From: Melitaea cinxia
Taxonomy: Eukaryota > Arthropoda > Insecta > Lepidoptera > Nymphalidae
Assembly (NCBI RefSeq): GCF_905220565.1
Contig: NC_059406.1
Span: forward strand, 1,994,001-2,058,000
DNA length: 64,000 bases
Reading direction: 5' to 3'
Shown here: one piece after another, positions 23,606 through 34,470 of the stretch
Layout: each line of letters starts with the position of its first letter
Position numbering within the stretch: position 1 is the first letter of the stretch
Position numbers and translations under genes: made by a program
The notes under the pieces: model-generated
Databases searched by the model: none
The model's input: the letters and a program-made list of their open reading frames with translations, nothing else
Told to the model about the DNA's origin: nothing

Positions 23606-24815
23606 ATTGAGATATGGGACAGCGGCGAAAATCTTGTTAAAAATCTAGAGCACTCCGATTACGGATGTACATCTAGCTTACAGGAGATCACAGACAACAA
23701 TACTGCTCTGAGTAGTGTTGTGTTAGTGAAGGTGGAAATTTTCTGAGGATGGGCTGTGTTAAGTTCGAACTCATGGGGGTTTTTGCCCATAGTCACCACG
23801 CTGGAGCGCGAGGGGTAAGACAGGGGGATGTAATATCACCGAAACTGTTTACCACTGCGCTAGAGGATGTTTTTAAGACCTTGGATTGGGGGGAACGGGG
23901 CATCAACGTCAACGGTGAATTCATCTCTCACCTTCGTTTCGCCGACGATATTGTCATCTTTGCGGAGACGCTGGATGAGTTAGGCCAAATGCTGGCCGGC
24001 CTAAACGAGTCCTCCCGACGTGTCGGTCTCTGTATGAACTTGGATAAGACGAAAGTTATGTTTAACAACCAAGTCATACCGATACCGGTATCGGTCGATG
24101 GTACCCTTCTCGAAGTTGTTCAGGATTATATTTACCTAGGCCATACTATCCAACTAGGCCGCAACAACTTCGAGAAGGAGGCCGATAGGAGGATTCGGTT
24201 GGGCTGGGCGGCGTTTGGCAGACTCCGTCGAGTCTTCACTTCGAAGATTCCGCAATGCTTGAAGACAAAAGTTTTCGAGCAATGCGTCCTGCCTGTGTTA
24301 ACATACGGAGCCGAGACGTGGACACTGACCAAGGGACTGGTCCACAAGTTTAAAGTCGCTCAACGTGCAATGGAACGGGCTATGCTTGGGGTCTCTCTCA
24401 AAGACAGGATTAGAAATGAGACTATCCGCGAGAGAACGAAAGTAACCGACATAGCCCACAGAATTAGCAAGTTGAAGTGGCAGTGGGCTGGTCATCTGTG
24501 TCGCAGGACCGATGGCCGTTGGAGTAGACGGGTCCTAGAGTGGAGACCGCGTCTTGGCAAACGCAGTGTGGGACGTCCTCCGGCCCGTTGGACCGACGAT
24601 CTACGTAAGATTGCCGGTGTAGGCTGGATGAGGATTGCGGAAGACCGGGATGTGTGGCGCGAACTTGGGGAGGCCTATGTCCAGCAGTGGACTGCGATAG
24701 GCTGAAGTGGAGTGGGCTGTGTTGACAGCTGGAGTATGGTCGACAGCGCGCTTGTGATGTCTCTGGTGTTGCAGGTGTCGTTCCTCGTTTGATAGGATTC
24801 TACTGGTGAAAAAAT
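23606..24815 (+). mobile_element. Family B repeat split by the RTE insertion
   Basis: Left part 23606-23760 (GGGACAGCGGCGAAAATC, CTTACAGGAGATCACAG, TAGTGTTGTGTTAGTGAAGG) and right part 24713-24815 (GGTCGACAGCGCGCTTGTGA, CTCTGGTGTTGCAGGTGTC) together rebuild the family B block order seen at 9721-9969. TGGGCTGTGTT is present at both junctions (23750-23760 and 24713-24723). Confidence 0.8.
23761..24712 (+). mobile_element. 5'-truncated RTE-clade LINE (reverse transcriptase C-terminal part)
   Basis: Continuous open frame to the stop near 24703. It encodes the second half of an RTE-type reverse transcriptase: GVRQGDVISP (fingers/palm, about residue 22 of the frame from 23749), catalytic FADD (residues 64-67), the thumb region, then the RTE C-terminal block (WQWAGHLCR, GRPPARWTDDL, GEAYVQQWTAIG). 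The upstream RT motifs and the endonuclease are missing, so this is a typical 5'-truncated insertion. The ATG at 23749 belongs to the host repeat's target duplication and is not a real start. The exact 11-bp duplication and uninterrupted frame suggest a fairly recent event. The tail (AGGCTGAAGTGGAG) overlaps the stop and is shared with the SINEs. Confidence 0.9.
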
Positions 24816-25233
24816 GAGCATTTAACCGTCATATTCTATCAGATTGTGTCTAATATGAAAATTTGTGTTTTCATAAAATATCAATATTAAATTCCACTTA
24901 CGTACATACCTCCAAAAATGAAATATGAACGAAAAACAAAGAGGAAAAAGTTCCAATTAATAGAACGGATTTAAGAAGAAAATATATTAGTGGAATATCA
25001 CTTTGATATTATGTCAACATTATTACAAGTATAAAAGGTTTTTATGGTCGAATTTTTTTTTCATATTTTCGTACGGCCGCGGAGGGCCGACTGTTGTAGC
25101 TAAATATTAGAGATAGCATTGTTCTGGAGAACTTTTATTATAAACCTATGTAAGTTTGTGTGCTAATCTCCCCAGTATCGCAAAAGTACCTTCAAACTAA
25201 GTCTTAGTATAATAATTGAAGGTTATAGACCCT
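24816..25233. other. AT-rich non-coding DNA
   Basis: Nothing recognisable was seen apart from a brief GC-rich block (GTACGGCCGCGGAGGGCCGA, near 25070). Confidence 0.4.
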
Positions 25234-25274
25234 TTTTAACCGACTTCAAAAAAGGAGGAGGCTAGTCAATTCGA

Positions 25275-25309
<35 letters not shown>

Positions 25310-25539
25310 ATAAGTTCGAGGATAACTTCGTCATTTATGACCGATTTTGATAATTCTTCTTTTGTTTAAAAGGAGATATCCCAACGGTGGTACTATGTTA
25401 AGGAAACCAGGATCTTATGATGGAATCCCAGAGAAATCGAAGGGAACCCTCGAAAATTTGTTAATTTTATTTGTTTACTTACGTTGCTTACTTGCTTATT
25501 ACTTGTCGAGGTAATGAAGTCGGTTTTTTTCGATTGCAT
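25234..25539 (-). mobile_element. Family A repeat, internally deleted copy
   Basis: Starts TTTTTAACCGACTTCAAAAA and ends GAAGTCGGTTTTTTTCGA. A (TA)n microsatellite (25277-25307) lies just inside. One of the two internal units is missing, giving a 306-bp derivative. Keeps GACCGATTTTGATAATTCTT and GGATCTTATGATGGAATCCC. Confidence 0.75.
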
Positions 25540-25544
25540 ATAAA

Positions 25545-25680
25545 AAATATGTAGCTATACATACCAGTCGGATGTTACCTGTAATACAAGCATTAAGTTG
25601 CTTACTTTAGGAACAGATGACCGTGTGTTTTGTGTAGATATTTATTATTGTTATTATTATTATTATATATTTAAGAATTA
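25545..25680 (+). mobile_element. SINE-3, 5'-truncated
   Basis: Shares AAAAATATGTAGCTAT, CAAGCATTAAGTTGCTTACT and TTAGGAACAGA.GACCGTGTG with 31421-31690. Ends in an A/T-rich (TTATTA)n tail. The tRNA-like head is absent. Confidence 0.7.
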
Positions 25681-26282
25681 ACTCAGTGTTAAAAAAGTAC
25701 TTTGAGTTTGTTCGATGTTTTGCAGTGGTAAAGCGTACTAACTACGTAACTACGTAAGCTATAAAATATACTTCTATATAATAACCTTCCTTATTACTTT
25801 TATAGAAACAGGATTTATTCAATAAAGTTAAGCTTGCTACATAGTACCGTTTAACCAAAAATAAACTAAAGTTTGTAAATAATCGAGCCCACAACAACAG
25901 GATTGTCCATTGTGTTGGGTCTTAAAATATATTCAAAACGTGACATCTAAATCTTTGTGTATAGCCAAGTTACCGTATTACGTCGTCCTACTCTGTCACG
26001 TTTTCAATTAGTGTTCAGGGGTGTTCAAAGTAATATTGTAGGACGTAACGCCTTGGCTATTCATCGGAGCTCATAACGTGACTATTGGCTACATTTTAAT
26101 GCTCTCTGGAGATTTATTTACGGTCAACGAGTATATTAAATTCCAGTTCATCCGATGCTCGTTTTTTGTATTGTATCTGTTGCTTTGTGGAAAGAGGAGG
26201 AAGTTTTCAATTCGAATGTACTTTTTATGTGTCCTTACCTCAAAATTTTTACTGGGTTGTACCTTGCAGTTTTGATGACTTT
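25681..26282. other. AT-rich non-coding DNA
   Basis: No supported gene. Frames at 26078-26307 show no family resemblance. Confidence 0.4.
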
Positions 26283-26312
26283 TTGTAAGTAAAACTCTTC
26301 TACGCACAGGCT

Positions 26313-28743
26313 ATTCCCATACCAGCACACTGACCACGCTGGTAGAGAGATTCGCAACCTCGCTTCAACGCTCAATCTCACCCAGCTGGTCCGAGAAGCA
26401 ACTAGGGTACCCGATGTTGACTCGCATATTGCCAACTGTTTGGACTTACTGCTGACAACAGATCCTGACCGCTATTCGGTTTCGGTCTCATCGCCTTTAG
26501 GCAGCTCCGACCACTGTCTGGTGAAGTCTGTATCCGTTTATTCGCCGCCCTTTCCATGCCCCAAAGGCACCCGGCGAATATGGCGATACAAGTCAGCAGA
26601 TTGGGATGAGATGCGTTCTTTCTTTGCATCGTACCCGTGGCGGCAGATTTGCTTCTCCTCTGATGATCCTTCATCATGTGCGAATGCTGTGGCTGATGTG
26701 CTGCGTCAGGGAATGGAGTATTACATTCCATTCACTGACGCTTCAGCCTCCGTGGCAGCTCGACCCTGGTTCAACTCTGACTGTTCTCGTGCTGAAGCAG
26801 AAAAGAACACTGCTTACCTGGCCTGGGTCGATGCTCATAACCACAAGACAACAGACGTGAGCCAGAGGAAGAAAGTCTATAATAGAGCTGCCAAGTCCTG
26901 CAAGAAGGCTCTGCGGAAGGCTCGATTTGACCACATTGGCAGAATTGGGACTAGGCTTTCGTCATACCCACCTGGTAGTAAGGCCTTTTGGTCCCTGGCT
27001 AAGTCGGTTGAGTCGAACTTCTGTCGCCCCTCACTACCTCCACTGCTAAAACCCGATGGATCATTAGCCCACACCGCAGAGGAGAAGGCAAACCTATTTG
27101 CAAAACTCTTTGCGGAATCCTCATGTTTAGACTCAGGCAGCGCCAGACCTCCAATTTCTTCGATTCGATGCGAGACGTCCATGTCTGAAGTCCGCATTCG
27201 TCAGAAAGAGGTCCTTAAAACCTTGCGCAATCTGGACGTGAATAAAGCTAGTGGTCCTGACGGAATACCTGCCATAGTACTCAAAACTTGCGTACCTGAG
27301 TTGTCTCCAATCCTGACACGTCTGTTTCGTCTCTCTTTAGCGACAGGACAAGTGCCGAAAGCCTGGAAACAAGCTAACGTGCAGCCTGTGCCCAAAAAGG
27401 GCAGTCGAGCTGACCCTGTCAATTATAGACCAATTTCCATAACGTCCATACTCTGTAAGAGTATGGAACGTATACTGAATAATCGGCTTCTAGTACACCT
27501 TGAGGAGAACGATCTTCTTAGCGACCGACAGTTCGGTTTTCGCCGCAAGCGGTCTACTGGTGATCTTCTCGCGTATGCCACACGCATTTGGAGTGAGGCT
27601 ATCGAGAAACACGGGGAAGCCATAGCTGTCTCGCTCGACATCTCGAAGGCATTTGACAGGGTCTGGCACGATGGCCTTATTAGCAAACTTCCCTCATACG
27701 GCCTACCCGCTTCTCTCTGTGTTTGGATATCTGACTTCCTGAGGGATCGATCAATTCGCGTGGTTATAGACGGTTGCGAGTCCGATCGTTTGGTCATCAA
27801 TGCCGGGGTCCCTCAGGGGTCTGTACTCTCGGCAACGCTATTCTTGCTGCACATCAACGACCTGCTCAAACCCGGGACCTTTGGGTATGCAGATGACAGC
27901 ACCGTTGTCGAGCGTTACATGTCCGACGCACGAGCGAGTGGGTCTGAGATCCAGTCGCTGAGGGAAGCCATGATTCAGCGTCTGAACTTGTCCCTTAAAG
28001 CCGTCTCTGATTGGGGTGACGCAAATCTGGTCAAGTTCAACGCCTCTAAGACCCAGGCGTGTCTCTTCTCGGCAAAACGGAGTCCTTTCCAACTGACTCC
28101 CTCTTTCCGGGGTGTGCCCGTGCCCATATCCGGCCACCTGGAGCTTCTTGGCGTTACTCTAACATCCACCCTCAATTTTGGCTCGTACATAGAGGCAAAA
28201 GCTCAAACAGCTGCCAAAAAACTGGGCGTCCTCTCGAAGGTGAGACAGTACTTCACTCCGGAACAGCTTCTGAATTTATATCAAGCACAAGTTCGATCAT
28301 GCATGGAGTACTGCTCTCATCTTTGGGATGGCTCAGCCAAGTACCAGCTGGAGCTTCTTGAATCAATTGAGAGACGAGCCAGGAGGCTCATCGGTGACGA
28401 TGAACTGGTCGCCACAAAGCTGCAAAGCTTACATCATCGGCGTAGGGTGGCCGGCCTGTCGGTTTTTTATCGGATACACTTCGGAGAGTGTGCGCAAGAA
28501 CTCCATGACCTGATTCCCCCCTCCCCCTTCCATCATCGTACAACCAGACGCTCTGCGTTACGTCACCCTTATATGGTTGACATTCCCCCTATACGCACTA
28601 AGCGATTCGCTAGTACATTCTTGATCCGTACGGCCAAAGAATGGAACTCTCTGCCAGCGTCTGTGTTTCCTGAAAACTATGACCTGGGGATCTTTAAGTC
28701 GCGAGTGAATAGGTTACTTCTAGGTAAGCGTGCTCCATCTTAG
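26313..28743 (+). CDS. LINE ORF2 fragment: endonuclease C-terminus and complete reverse transcriptase (CR1/Jockey group)
   Basis: The frame is open from the insertion junction. The first Met at 26440 is internal; upstream codons (HTDHAGREIRNLASTLNLTQ) already belong to the APE-type endonuclease. From that Met the endonuclease SDH motif is at residues 23-25. The RT shows NYRPISITS (328-336), motif A SLDISKAFD with catalytic D400, GVPQGSVLS (456-464) and YADD (483-486), all intact. The C-terminus (EWNSLPASVFPENYDLGIFK) is the usual LINE ending, and there is no RNase H domain. The element is 5'-truncated (most of the endonuclease and ORF1 are gone), so it cannot be autonomous, but the 767-codon frame has no stop or frameshift, arguing for recent insertion. 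Clade placement among CR1/Jockey relatives is by eye only. Confidence 0.88.
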
Positions 28744-28815
28744 ACCGCATTTTCACTTATCATCAGGTGAAATAGCGGTCAAACGCCAGCCTATCTATGT
28801 ATAAAAAAAAAAAAA
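28744..28815 (+). other. LINE 3' UTR and A tail
   Basis: After the TAG stop, ACCGCATTTTCACTTATCAT, CAGGTGAAATAGCGG and CAGCCTATCTATGTAT lead into an A run at 28803-28815. The CATCAGGTGA block and the spacing to the A tail resemble the end of family B. Confidence 0.75.
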
Positions 28816-29054
28816 GGCTCGGGGAGTAAGCTGGTATGAATGCGTGACTAGAGCGTTACGAAAAGTGTGATTGGGCGAGGCGAACGGAAGTTGAGAGGAA
28901 GATATAATTTAGTGAAGATAAAAAGAGAGAGTTACGTTTCGTATATTATCGTAGTGGTAACTAGAGAAGTTTTACTTCAGTCGTGTGGTCTAAAGCACAC
29001 TCATTTTTTTTAATAGAAAGATAGTGCTTGTTCTGTGGTCTTGTTTTAATTTGA

Positions 29055-29187
29055 ACGAGGTCTGATGAGTGCTTTTTCAGTTATCCCTAATATTGTGTTT
29101 TTAATCAACTATTTTTTCGACTATCTACGTTGTATTACTTGTTATGTAATTAAAATTGGCTTTTTCGTTTGCAAGAAAACACAATTT
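29055..29187 (-). mobile_element. Family A fragment
   Basis: Contains GAGGTCTGATGAGTGC, TATTTTTTCGACTATCTACG, TTGTATTACTTG and the hairpin-end remnant TTTGCAAGAAAACACAATTT. Only the end of the element proximal to the GCAAAC hairpin is present. Confidence 0.65.
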
Positions 29188-29788
29188 AGTATAATATTAA
29201 ATTTAATTATTATTAATCCCACCAACAATTTTGTAATTGTCTCAATTTAAGTTTAAAGTGTTTGTTAAAAAGAAATTGAAACTTAAAGCGTATAAATAAT
29301 ATAGATACTTATAATAAAATAGATAATTAAAAAAAAAAAAACCGTAATTTTTTACTAAAACAGTGTATTTTTATAAGTGTTATTGCGGAATTTCTATCCG
29401 ATTCTTCTCTGCAGAATCTACATTCCGAATTTTAAAATTTTAATTTGTAAAATTTTGAATCCAAAGTGCTTTTGAAGTCTATTAAATAAATAACTAATAT
29501 TTATTTAGTTATTTTTGATTTTGAGTTAAAAATATAATATTTTGGTGTTATATATTTTGAAGTTAGTTTGACGGTGGTTACAAAAAGCGGCCATTCCGAA
29601 TTTCTATCCGTCCAAAGCAGTGCATAATAATTTTCATAAAGTTCCAAGCCGAAACCTCTAATTCGGTTGCTGGACAAAGCCTCAACTTTACAATGTGTGC
29701 TCTGGACAAGGACGGTGTTGTATTTGTAGATTTTAACTTTCATGTTTTATAGCAACCAATAATTAGGAACTACGGAAACGGAACTTGC
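29188..29788. other. AT-rich non-coding DNA
   Basis: No supported gene. CCGATTCTTCTCTGCAGAAT at about 29399-29418 resembles the block at 57052-57078 (reverse strand), so an old shared repeat is likely. Confidence 0.4.
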
Positions 29789-30134
29789 GCCGCGTTGGCG
29801 CAACGGTTACATCCATGGATTGTACCTGTTGCGCTGGCGGTTGCGGGTTCGATTCCCGCACACGACAAACATTTGTATTGGTTATACAGATGTTTGCCGT
29901 GCTCTGGGTGTTTGTGCAGTCCTTGTGGGTCTCCCCACCATGCCTCGGAGAGCACGTTAAGCCGTCGGTCCCGGTTGTTGTTATTATGTACACCTGATAG
30001 CGATCCTTACTCACAGTAAGGAATATATCCGCCAACCCGCATTGGAGCAGCATGGTGGATTAAGATTTGATCCTTCTCCTACATGGGGAAAGAGGCCTAT
30101 GCACAGTAGTGGGATATTACAGGCTGAAGCGATG
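29789..30134 (+). mobile_element. SINE-1, full-length tRNA-derived copy with RTE tail
   Basis: The best-preserved SINE here. Head GCGTTGGCGCAACGGTTACA (box A) and GCGGGTTCGATTCCCGC (box B) form an RNA polymerase III promoter typical of tRNA-derived SINEs. The body includes TCCTTGTGGGTCTCCCCACC, GGAGAGCACGTTAAG and CACCTGATAGCGATCCTTAC. The 3' end GAGGCCTATGCACAGTAGTG..ACAGGCTGAAGCGATG closely follows the RTE ORF end at 24671-24712. Short frames on both strands here are not genes. Confidence 0.85.
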
Positions 30135-30605
30135 TATTTTAGCCAGAACTATAAATGATGTTTATAATTGTAGAATTTCGTTTTATGTAAATGATATTTT
30201 TAAATTAATCGCAAATCTTATCGTATGACACCAGCGTTAAGTGTGATTTCGCTAATTAGCTAGCAGTCATTCACAGGTTTCGTAGCTGTGAGCCAAATTA
30301 TCTCAACTGAGGACTCTCGCAGACTGGATATAACAGGGATTTATTGAGAAACTTTAAAAAAGTTAATAGTCTTATACAAGTTTGTAATAAATTTTATGTG
30401 ATTTAATTTTTTACGAGAAGTAATCGTAACATTTTCTGGAATTTTCTAAACTATTTTCTCGATTTATCATTATATAAGACACTTCTACTTAGAATTTAAA
30501 AAACTAATAACAACCAAATTGATCCAGCCGCTAATAGCTTTTGCGCTTAGTAATACATTTAGCGATTCAGTTTTATTTATACAGCTAATAAATAAATATG
30601 TACTG
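30135..30605. other. AT-rich non-coding DNA
   Basis: Nothing recognisable was seen on either strand. Confidence 0.4.
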
Positions 30606-30938
30606 TGTGGCTACGGTACTAAAGAATATAGCCACCCCCTCTCTTCCCGTGGGTGTCGTAAGAGGCGACTAAGGGATAACACAGTTCCACTACCACCTTG
30701 GAACTTAAAAAGCCGACCGGTGCCGGGATAACCATCCAACTGCTGGCTTTGAAATACACAGGCCGAAGACGGGCAGCAGCGTCTTCGGTGCGACAAAGCC
30801 AGCCCTGCGGTCACCAACCCGCCTGCCCAGCATGGTGACTATGGGCAAAACACATAAGTTCACGTTATTTTTGTCGTAAACTTGTGGAGGCCTATGTCCA
30901 GCAGTGGACTGTATAGGCTGTAATGATGATGATGATGA
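30606..30938 (+). mobile_element. RTE-tailed short retroposon, full copy
   Basis: Starts GTGGCTACGGTACTAAAGAA, continues with GTCGTAAGAGGCGACTAAGG, CACAGGCCGAAGACGGGCAG and CAGCCCTGCGGTCACC, and ends GGAGGCCTATGTCCAGCAGT..ATAGGCTG with a (GAT)n tail. The last ~35 nt match the RTE coding end. No pol III boxes are evident, so it may be a non-autonomous RTE derivative and not a tRNA SINE. The flanks are AATAAATA-rich, so the target duplication is ambiguous. Confidence 0.8.
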
Positions 30939-31420
30939 AATAAATAAATAAATAGCTTATATTTTTTGACGAGTTATTATCAACTTCTGCTAACAAAGTC
31001 GTAGTCAAATTTCAACTCTCGATTCGTATGTCATCCTTCGTTTGTTAATTCTTAACGTCGTTTGTCGTTTCGCGATTGTAAGTCAAACACACACAAATGT
31101 TTGTGTGACTTGTTTTACTTTCGCGTTAGGGACCTTTGCATACGTAATGCTCCCAACATGTTATTTCATATTTCAAAGTTATAATATTTGTTTAATTATG
31201 GTCTCTACGCTGAGAGGAGTAAGGTTTCGAATAATGGTGTCGTTGAACTGGAATAGCAAAGGTTTAAGTTATAACTACACTACAACTGTTGCGGCGTTGT
31301 TTTCTGTTAAATATTACTGTAGGTTGTTTCATGTGCTTGTTTATGTCTGTATGTTAGTGTATCGTTCACAGACATTTACACCGTGTGTGTATTTGTATAA
31401 GGATTATATATATTATGACT
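30939..31420. other. Non-coding DNA
   Basis: The 126-codon plus-strand frame at 31042-31422 has Cys/Tyr/Val-rich composition with no domain I recognise and runs straight into a SINE. I do not support it as a gene. Confidence 0.4.
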
Positions 31421-31690
31421 AGCCCGTTGGCGCAGTTTGTAGTGACCCTGCTTTCTGCTCCGAGGGTTGTGGGTTCGATTCCCACCCCGAGTCTGGGTGT
31501 AATATAAATATTTATTTATATATGTATTATTTATAAGTATATTTATCGAAAAAAAAATATGTAGCTATTATACCAGTCGGCTGTTACCTATAACACAAGC
31601 ATTAAGTTGCTTACTTTAGGAACAGACGACCGTGTGTGTATTGTGTAGATATTTATTTATTATTTATTTATTTATATAATATAATAAGGT
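31421..31690 (+). mobile_element. SINE-3, full-length tRNA-derived copy
   Basis: Head AGCCCGTTGGCGCAGTTTGT (box A) and GTGGGTTCGATTCCCACC (box B) indicate tRNA ancestry. The body has ATGTAGCTATTATACCAGTC and CAAGCATTAAGTTGCTTACT, and the tail is (TTTA)n. The tail is unrelated to the RTE type. Related fragments: 25545-25680 and 40561-40680. Confidence 0.8.
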
Positions 31691-33169
31691 TATATTATAT
31701 TTTTTGAAATAGGAATTCAATAGGAATAAAACCTATTTATGTCTGTGTAAGCCTGTCAGCCTCTCGTTTCGAATGTAACGTTTACCAAATAAATTCCATC
31801 TCTCGTAAAGTAAGTATATCGTTTAAAGTTAATTTATTTCGCTTGTCGAATAGATAGAGGACGTAGTCGATTCGATTTCGTAATAATTGATCTGTCTGTC
31901 CCTAGTCACATATCGGTTATTTTCATAAAACGAAACGGAAATAAACGCAGGTTACCTTTGTGCTACTGAGTGCCACTACACCCTGATATTCGTCGACGTT
32001 TTGAAATGTTTTCAACATATTAGAGCCGGATGCGCTTTTACGATCTGAAACTTTATCCCATAGCTATAGAGTCGAGAGTTTTATATGAAATCGAAATGAT
32101 TTAGTGCATCGGAGCGTGAAGCCTGCGAAGCATTCACTTAAAGTAACAAACATTTCTGAAGCTCGTGTGAATTTTATGTCACCCGACGTGAGACTAGGTT
32201 TTATTGTATTCGTGTCGATAGCTGAAATATTTCTCTGTTACAGTTCAAATGGAAATATACTTGTTTAAAGTGCTCCCTGATTAAAATAGTTTTAGAATTC
32301 TAGTGACTAGAAAATTTTTAGAATTCTAGTGACTGGAAAATTTATATTGCTGTTTGAATATTTAATAGTTTTTTTTTATAATGTTTAGTTGGTAACTCGA
32401 AATCGAAAACGGTGTTCCATTCAAAGTCTTGCAAGTAAATATCGTAAAAAATATGTGGCTTAAAAAAGGAATGATATTTTTTTTGTTAGTTGAAAATTAT
32501 GTCTGTTTTTTTTTTGGTTTCTGATGTAATTGTAATGTTTGCAAGTTGCCTGATTTGGATACTCCATTATCATTACTTTCTTAAATTCTCTAAAACAAAA
32601 GTAAACACTAAGATTTTTGGAGATGAACAAAACAATACTTTATAAATATATATACACATATAAAAATTTAGGGTACGTGCTTATAGATGTATTTTGAATA
32701 TTTACTTGAACTCAATCGACATGTAATAACATGTGTTATATTTGATTCGAATTTTATGCAATAACTGACGCGAAAGGCTTCATTGAATTTTACCTCCGCG
32801 TTAGCATTAGAAGCCATCGGAGACGGCGTCAAAGCATATTGTGCTCCAACTGATTTCAGAGCACCTCAAAGGATTTTTTTTGTAGTTCCTCCGTCATCTT
32901 AGATCTTTACGCCTTTAAAATACTATTGTTTCGTCACTAGAGTAACGCTTTGAAGTATTTATTATAATTTAAAGGTACAATGAAATCTTAGTATCGTCAG
33001 TTATCTATATAGTTTGTTACGACTGAGGATGAGTAGGTTAGGAATTATATTAATTTGAATCTGTATGAGTTTTTTAGATTTACACAAGTTTCAATTATAA
33101 TAAAACAAAGAAATATGATTTAATATCAATGAAACGGCTTTATTGGATAGATAATTTTATGACATTAAT
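31691..33169. other. AT-rich non-coding DNA
   Basis: About 1.5 kb without a supported gene. A 27-bp direct duplication (TTTTAGAATTCTAGTGACT) lies at about 32289-32342. Otherwise no repeat recognised. Confidence 0.45.
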
Positions 33170-33320
33170 GTTTTACCTGATAGCGATCGTTACTCATACA
33201 TAGTAGTGAATATATCCGTCTACCCGCATTGAAGCAGCGTGGTGGATTAAGCTCTGCTCCTTCTCTTACATGAAAAAAACGCCCTAGCAGTGGGATAATA
33301 CAGGCTGAAGTGTATTAATG
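33170..33320 (+). mobile_element. SINE with RTE tail, 5'-truncated
   Basis: CCTGATAGCGATCGTTACTC, CCGCATTGAAGCAGCGTGGT, GGATTAAGCTCTGCTCCTTC and TGGGATAATACAGGCTGAAG match the 3' half of 29789-30134. The tRNA head is missing. Confidence 0.75.
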
Positions 33321-34109
33321 TTTAAATATGATTTCGAAAATGTGGCCGGCACGGCTGGGACCTACGAGGTGCAGTCTGGGATAACAATTTCCACAAAGTT
33401 TTCACACCATTTGCGGCTGTATTTCGCCAATATATAATACGCTCTTCGAATATTGATTTCCAGGTTATTTCTTATTGCACTTAAATTTTACAAATTTTGG
33501 TTTCATAGGAGCCACTTTTACAAAGGACAAACTTATTTCTAAACGAAATCTTTACTAGTCAACCCTTGACCTATTTTTTTAGAGTCTATAGCCGGGCTAT
33601 CAGAAAATAAAATGATTTTTCAATTCTAATAAATTCAACTGATAGGTTAGCGATATAAAATTCTTTTTTTTTTATATTAAAAAAAGAATTCAAACGTGTG
33701 ATCTAAGAGAAGACACCTATCAACATTCGTACCCGACGGGCGATAGAGGTCAACTCACAATAGACAAGGGTTGACACTAGTTGCCAGCGGCTGAAATTAG
33801 TTTGACGTAACCATTCGACACTACATCGGGTTGTGATCGTTTCGAGGTGTCGTTCAAAGGTGAAACGTGCTATTTTATTTGTGTGAGATATTCGCCCTTC
33901 AGTACAATGGCGAAAATACATCATTAAAACTATTGGAAACTCGGTACAATATTTCGATATTAAATGTTCTACGTATAGCTTTATAGTTGTAGTGTGTGTA
34001 GTGGTATGGTTTGGTATTATATTAAAATGATTTAAAACTGTGTGGATATTAATGTTATTTGGTACACGTTTGTTTAAAAATCAGTAAAAAAGTAGTGATG
34101 TACGCTAAT
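33321..34109. other. AT-rich non-coding DNA
   Basis: No supported gene. The minus-strand frame at 33703-33924 has no recognisable family. Confidence 0.4.
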
Positions 34110-34470
34110 AATTTTGTTTCGCTCGCAACGAAAAAAAAATCGACTTCACTTACCAATGTGATTAGAGTCATACAATGTAGATACAAGTAATACAATGTAG
34201 GTAGAGGAAAAAATAGTCAAGTAAATACGCGTTATTAAAGATTAATCAAAAAGAAGAATTAATCAAAATCGGTACACGCAGTAAAAAGTTATGAGATAAT
34301 AATACGAGTACAACGTAGTGCGACGAAAAAATAGTCAATTTTTTTCAATTAAATTTAAATGGAACCACATCGAAATCGGTCCACCCAGTAAAAACTTCTG
34401 AGGTAACATACGTAAAAGAAAAAACTACAATCGAATTGAAAACCTCCTAATTTTTTTGAAGTAGGTTAAA
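34110..34470 (+). mobile_element. Family A repeat, shortened and diverged
   Basis: Begins TTTTGTTTCGCTCGCAACGA and ends TTTTTTTGAAGTAGGTTAAA. The internal AATCGGTACACGCAGTAAAA and AATCGGTCCACCCAGTAAAA show the two unit ends with much of each unit deleted. Confidence 0.7.

Larger units (their letters stand above)
26283..29005 (+). mobile_element. Family C repeat split by a LINE
   Basis: The left remnant (TTGTAAGTAAAACTCTTC, 26283-26312) and the right part (28816-29005: GGGGAGTAAGCTGGT, GCGTTACGAAAAGTGTGATT, GTCGTGTGGTCTAAAGCACA) follow the family C order seen at 11695-11887. GGCT occurs at both junctions (26309-26312, 28816-28819), consistent with a short target duplication. Confidence 0.65.

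Noticed and set aside
26402..28190. Multiple minus-strand frames of 65-125 codons under the LINE
   Set aside because: Shadow frames opposite an intact reverse-transcriptase frame on the plus strand.
29800..29870. tRNA gene candidate
   Set aside because: Box A and B are present, but the sequence continues into a SINE body and recurs many times. It is a SINE head. The same applies at 31421, 35720, 40420, 56240 and 58885.
29785..30053. Several overlapping frames on both strands
   Set aside because: All lie inside a tRNA-derived SINE and reflect its GC-richer body.
31042..31422. 126-codon frame as a possible membrane protein
   Set aside because: Hydrophobic composition arises from AT-rich DNA. 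No recognisable domain, splice signal or start context.
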